A stretch of DNA of 64,000 nt from UBA8389 sp942493385. GTDB taxonomy: Bacteria > Bacteroidota > Bacteroidia > Bacteroidales > UBA1402. Positions 61,113-64,000 of the stretch are shown one piece after another (position 1 is the stretch's first letter; each line of letters opens with the position of its first letter). The stretch is taken from positions 186,001 through 250,000 of the forward strand of contig OW818699.1 of the NCBI GenBank assembly GCA_942493385.1. The letters run 5' to 3'. The notes under the pieces were generated by a model that worked only from the letters and a program-made list of their open reading frames with translations, made no database searches and was not told where the DNA came from. A program made the translations under genes and the position numbers.

Positions 61113-61868
61113 ATGAAAAAATTTGTACTCCTAACTCTCCTCACCTTACTTGCATTTAGCCCCTCCACTTTTGCTGTGGACAGAACTTGGAACTTCATGA
61201 ATTGGAGCGCTGCAACAATTACCAATTTAACGGCTGACCCCACCAATTGGAATCCAGCTTCGGCTACACGATTCAACAATTTGATTGCAATTGCAGCTGG
61301 AACGACGCTCACTGCCAATGGTGTTGCTATTGCCGAAACAAATGGATTGACTTTCAGCGCTTTTGCAGCCGATAAACTGAGACTAGACTACAATCTGTCT
61401 CCAAGCCCTGGAAGACTCATCATGAATGGTACGAACATGACCATCAATGTCCCTGATTGTTTGGCCGGTGATACATTGGTGGTATATACCAAAACGGCGA
61501 GCTCTAGCTCCGCTCGTGGTGTTGTCGTACCTAATGCTGTTCGCGTTTCTGGTGCTGAATTATCTCTTGACTCTGTCATTAACGTTTTTACAGTATTGGC
61601 AGACGGTGTGGTTGCAATCAATAATGCCGCTGGTCTTCAATACCGACTCATCTCCATTTCTGCCCCTGGCAGACCAGCGATTAACCCATTAGCTGGCATT
61701 TCAACCCCCACCCTAAACGCCGTTCCTGTTAAAACGGTTTATTACAGCCTAAGTGGAATTGTTGCCGGACATGATTTTGCCAATCTAAGTAAAGGAATTT
61801 ACATCCAAAAGACCTGGTACAGTAATGGCGTTGTGAGAAACTCCAAATTCGTAAAGGCTTCGGAATAA
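61113..61868 (+). CDS. Small secreted protein with T9SS-like tail, unknown function
   Basis: A 251-residue protein: signal peptide KKFVLLTLLTLLAFSPSTFA, then a beta-rich domain beginning RTWNFMNWSAATITNLTAD (about 24-42) with GLTFSAFAADKLRLDYN and MNGTNMTINVPDCLAGDTLV. This resembles the small beta domain attached to pectate lyases and related secreted proteins of Paludibacter/Prevotella relatives. The tail KTVYYSLSGIVAGHDFANLS ... GIYIQKTWYSNGVV resembles a T9SS sorting segment and the tail of the 1025-residue protein at 35509. No catalytic domain is attached, so it may be a free-standing binding module. It is monocistronic, with a strong terminator behind. Confidence 0.75.
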   Translation: MKKFVLLTLLTLLAFSPSTFAVDRTWNFMNWSAATITNLTADPTNWNPASATRFNNLIAIAAGTTLTANGVAIAETNGLTFSAFAADKLRLDYNLSPSPGRLIMNGTNMTINVPDCLAGDTLVVYTKTASSSSARGVVVPNAVRVSGAELSLDSVINVFTVLADGVVAINNAAGLQYRLISISAPGRPAINPLAGISTPTLNAVPVKTVYYSLSGIVAGHDFANLSKGIYIQKTWYSNGVVRNSKFVKASE

Positions 61869-61884
61869 GTCTTTGAATCCCTTC

Positions 61885-61940
61885 AACCGGGTTTTGACTC
61901 TTGTGCGTCCAATCGTAAAAGAGTGAAAACCCGGTTTTTT
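61885..61940 (+). terminator. Terminator of the small secreted protein gene
   Basis: AACCGGGTTTT pairs with AAAACCCGGTT (11 bp). After one mismatch six more pairs (ACTCTT/AAGAGT) extend the stem, and TTTTTT follows. Confidence 0.92.
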
Positions 61941-61949
61941 GTCTCGCTA

Positions 61950-61981
61950 CTTGGCATTTCCAACAGAAATCCGTAGGTTTG
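61950..61981 (+). promoter_or_regulatory. Promoter of the TlpA-like lipoprotein gene
   Basis: CTTG (61950-61953), 20-bp spacer, TAGGTTTG (61974-61981), 20 bp before the ATG. Confidence 0.65.
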
Positions 61982-62001
61982 TCGTTCATACCTAGAAATC
62001 C

Positions 62002-63150
62002 ATGAGAAACCGGATCTTTATTTTAAGTATCTGCCTATTGGTACTTGTAACCGGATGCAGCCGCAGCCCGAAGCTTGAAGTGGAAGGTAAAATCAACAAT
62101 GCCATCGGAAAAGTGTTGTATTTCGAGCTTTTCGGCATTGATAAGGCTCAAGTGTTGGATTCTGTCCAACTCGACAAAAGCGGTCGATTCAAATTCAAAA
62201 CCAAGCTGACAGGCGTGCCCGAATTTTACAGACTACGCATTGACAAGCGATTCATACATCTCGGTGCCGATTCAACAGCTAAAATCAAGCTAAATGCTGA
62301 CGGAGTGGATTTTGGGAACAGCTATGAGGTGAGCGGATCAAGGTGCTGCGAAAACATCCGCTATCTTTCAGACCTGCAAGGCCATACGCTAATGAGCGTA
62401 GATTCTCTGAGTAACTTGTACAATACTGGAAACCTTCCTTCTGCTGAATTCCAGGACAAACTGATGATGGTGTTCGACCAACACAGGGATAAAGCCAGAA
62501 AGATCATTTATGAGAACCCTCGTTCGCCTGCCGCCTATTTTGCCTTGTTCCAACGTTTGCATGACTACCTCATTTTTGACCCGTACGACGCCACCGACAA
62601 CAAAAGCTATGCCGCCGTCGCCACGTCCTGGGACACCTACTTTCCGGACGCATTGCGGAGCAAACACCTAAAACTGCTCACACTGCAAGGCATGAGGGAA
62701 ATCCGACAAACCCGTAACACTCGCAAAATTGAAATACAGGAAAAATCCAAGATGGCACTGTTTGAAATCAAATTGCCCAATCTCTACGGTAAGACCATTC
62801 CGTTAAGTGCTTCTCAGGGCAAGGTGGTACTGCTGGATTTTACCGTCTTCCAAGCCGACTTCTCACCCTCCAGAAACCTGTTTTTCAGGGAACTGTATCA
62901 CAACTACGCGGAACAAGGATTTGAAATCTATCAAGTGTCTTTGGATGCCAATGAACAATTCTGGAAAACAGGAGCCAGCAACCTGCCCTGGATTTGTGTC
63001 CACGACAAGAACAGCGCTCAGTCACAGTACCTTCGCACCTACAATGTTCAATCCATTCCCACCTATTTCCTGATTGACCGTAACGGTGACATTGCCCTTC
63101 GCGATGCGATGGTAAACGACCTTAACAAGGAGATACTGAAGCTTTTATAA
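62002..63150 (+). CDS. TlpA-like thioredoxin-fold lipoprotein lacking the CXXC motif
   Basis: A 382-residue lipoprotein with signal NRIFILSICLLVLVTGC. The N-terminal domain resembles DUF4369 (KLEVEGKINNAIGKVLYFEL ... VLDSVQLDKSGRFKFKTKL, about 25-120), a helical middle follows, and a thioredoxin fold occupies about 250-382 (KIPL-type start LPNLYGKTIPLSASQGKVVL; cis-Pro loop VQSIPTYFLIDRNG). In TlpA/ResA proteins the helix start carries WCXXC; here the stretch reads ADFSPSR (about residues 284-290), so both redox Cys are missing. It may be a binding or chaperone variant rather than an oxidoreductase. It stands alone between two terminators. Confidence 0.87.
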   Translation: MRNRIFILSICLLVLVTGCSRSPKLEVEGKINNAIGKVLYFELFGIDKAQVLDSVQLDKSGRFKFKTKLTGVPEFYRLRIDKRFIHLGADSTAKIKLNADGVDFGNSYEVSGSRCCENIRYLSDLQGHTLMSVDSLSNLYNTGNLPSAEFQDKLMMVFDQHRDKARKIIYENPRSPAAYFALFQRLHDYLIFDPYDATDNKSYAAVATSWDTYFPDALRSKHLKLLTLQGMREIRQTRNTRKIEIQEKSKMALFEIKLPNLYGKTIPLSASQGKVVLLDFTVFQADFSPSRNLFFRELYHNYAEQGFEIYQVSLDANEQFWKTGASNLPWICVHDKNSAQSQYLRTYNVQSIPTYFLIDRNGDIALRDAMVNDLNKEILKLL

Positions 63151-63178
63151 AAACATGTTTTAAAACAACTGGCGAACA

Positions 63179-63210
63179 CTTGATTTTCGCCTAATTGTTT
63201 TATACATTTG
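63179..63210 (+). promoter_or_regulatory. Promoter of greA
   Basis: CTTG (63179-63182), 20-bp spacer, TACATTTGC (63203-63211). Transcription would begin near 63217-63220, about 70 bp before greA. Confidence 0.7.
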
Positions 63211-63223
63211 CAAATACTAATGA

Positions 63224-63252
63224 GAGTTCCGGTTCCGGCCGGAATTCTTTTT
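63224..63252 (+). terminator. Intrinsic terminator in the greA leader
   Basis: GAGTTCCGG - TTCCGG - CCGGAATTC, a 9-bp GC-rich stem with a 6-nt loop and five T. It sits between the greA promoter and the greA ATG (63289), so it should end a share of greA transcripts early. It could also end the transcript of the upstream lipoprotein gene. Confidence 0.82.
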
Positions 63253-63288
63253 GTTTTATATGTCAAATCGTACCTAATAAAACTTTAT

Positions 63289-63765
63289 ATGTCAGTGAGC
63301 TACATGACCGTTGACGGTTACAAAAAATTGGAAAAAGAAATTGATCACCTTGAATCAATCGAACGTCCCAAAATATCACAACAGATAGCGGATGCCCGCG
63401 ATAAAGGCGATTTGTCTGAAAACGCCGAATACGATGCCGCTAAGGAAGCACAAGGTATGATGGAAATGAAAATTTCGCAACTCAAGGAGCTTTTCCTAAA
63501 CGCCCGCATTCTGGACGAGAGCAAAATCAACACCGATTCTGTTCAGATTCTGACGTGCGTCACGCTTTACAATTCCCAGACCAAGCAAGAATTCCAATAC
63601 ACCATCGTCTCCGAATCGGAAGCCAATTCCAAGGAGAAGAAGATTTCGGTAAGCACGCCTATTGCTAAAGGCTTGCTTGGTAAGAAAGTGGGCGAAATCG
63701 CTGAAATCATTGTCCCAGCCGGAGCTATCTCCCTAGAAGTACGTAAAATCGAATTGGCAAAATAA
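63289..63765 (+). CDS. greA: Transcription elongation factor GreA
   Basis: Cytosolic factor that rescues backtracked RNA polymerase by stimulating transcript cleavage. 158 residues, the standard GreA length. The N-terminal coiled coil (MTVDGYKKLEKEIDHLESIE) carries the acidic tip ARDKGDLSENAEYDAAKEA, whose Asp/Glu pair acts at the polymerase active site. A C-terminal FKBP-like domain ends IVPAGAISLEVRKIELAK. ATG at 63289 was chosen: the longer frame from 63208 runs through the leader terminator. A HIT gene follows after 8 bp. Confidence 0.96.
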   Translation: MSVSYMTVDGYKKLEKEIDHLESIERPKISQQIADARDKGDLSENAEYDAAKEAQGMMEMKISQLKELFLNARILDESKINTDSVQILTCVTLYNSQTKQEFQYTIVSESEANSKEKKISVSTPIAKGLLGKKVGEIAEIIVPAGAISLEVRKIELAK

Positions 63766-63773
63766 ACAATACC

Positions 63774-64000
63774 ATGGCCAGCATTTTCAGTCGAATTGCA
63801 ACCGGCGAGATACCCTGCTACAAAATTGCCGAGGACGAACGCTACTTCGCCTTTTTGGACATCAACCCCCTGACACCCGGGCACACCCTAGTCATTCCAA
63901 AACGGGAGGTGGACTACCTGTTCGATCTGGACGATGTGGAAATCGCTGAAATAAACGTGTTTGCTAAAAAAGTAGCTGTGGCCCTTCGAAAGGCAATACC
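63774..64000 (+). CDS. HIT family nucleotide hydrolase, 3' end cut by window edge
   Basis: The first 75 codons of a histidine-triad protein of the Hint/HinT group, which hydrolyse nucleoside phosphoramidates or similar. ASIFSRIATGEIPCYKIAED, RYFAFLDINPLTPGHTLVIP and KREVDYLFDLDD are the expected N-terminal half. The catalytic His-x-His-x-His motif lies beyond the window. It is 8 bp after greA and probably co-transcribed; the greA-HIT pair is common in Bacteroidetes. Confidence 0.93.
   Translation, partial: MASIFSRIATGEIPCYKIAEDERYFAFLDINPLTPGHTLVIPKREVDYLFDLDDVEIAEINVFAKKVAVALRKAI

Noticed and set aside
1..64000. CRISPR arrays, rRNA genes, insertion sequences, known riboswitches
   Set aside because: No regularly spaced repeats of array type, no rRNA sequence, no transposase-like frame and no recognisable riboswitch core were found on either strand.

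Overview
The window looks like a chromosomal segment of a free-living or plant-fibre-degrading member of Bacteroidota, most likely Bacteroidales (Paludibacter-like). The reasons are two SusC/SusD pairs, several proteins with type IX secretion (T9SS)-like C-terminal sorting segments (5671-8220, 35509-38586, 61113-61868), a large pectin-oriented carbohydrate-active enzyme set, and promoters that repeatedly match the Bacteroidota pattern TTTG-N19-21-TAnnTTTG. T9SS-type tails argue against a classical gut Bacteroides. The genus is inference. No mobile element, rRNA or CRISPR array was seen.

Layout. 1-5571: housekeeping block on the minus strand (gyrB, rpsT, tRNA-Glu, an S41 processing protease, a PfkB sugar/nucleoside kinase), then two identical tandem tRNA-Asn genes on the plus strand. 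5640-14320: plus-strand block with a GH30 glycosidase, a Nudix hydrolase, a large TPR protein, an outer-membrane barrel and recO. 14313-21777: minus-strand DoxX/pirin pair, and a tldD-tldE-GH115-araC operon; tRNA-Arg follows. 21956-35251: a dense pectin and side-chain degradation cluster made of PL10 and GH140-like genes, an AraC regulator with a secreted HEXXH protein, GH42 coupled to a SemiSWEET transporter, a short DUF4450-like protein, GH28, GH95 and CE12. 35509-54785: a minus-strand operon of about 19 kb with two SusC/SusD pairs, three fasciclin (FAS1)-domain lipoproteins and a large secreted protein. 55103-64000: DEAD-box helicase, DUF2007 protein, an ABC-F protein, pnp, a small secreted protein, a TlpA-like lipoprotein, greA and a partial HIT gene.

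How it fits together. The cluster from 21956 to 54785 reads as one plant cell-wall pectin/arabinogalactan utilisation region split into several operons. Secreted or periplasmic enzymes cut homogalacturonan (PL10, GH28), deacetylate rhamnogalacturonan (CE12) and trim side chains (GH95, GH42, GH140-like, with GH115 and GH30 nearby). The two SusC/D pairs import oligosaccharides. FAS1 lipoproteins occupy the place where SusE/F-type surface glycan-binding proteins normally sit. The SusC/D-FAS1 operon and the CE12-GH95 operon share the same upstream architecture: TGTCA-N16-TGTCA-N31-TAnnTTTG. This ties them into one probable regulon. The FAS1-bearing double SusC/D locus with its cis-element is the best candidate for an undescribed system here.

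Limits: family names come from recognising motifs by eye; no database search was run. Start codons were moved downstream where the longest frame began with TTG/GTG or overran a neighbour.
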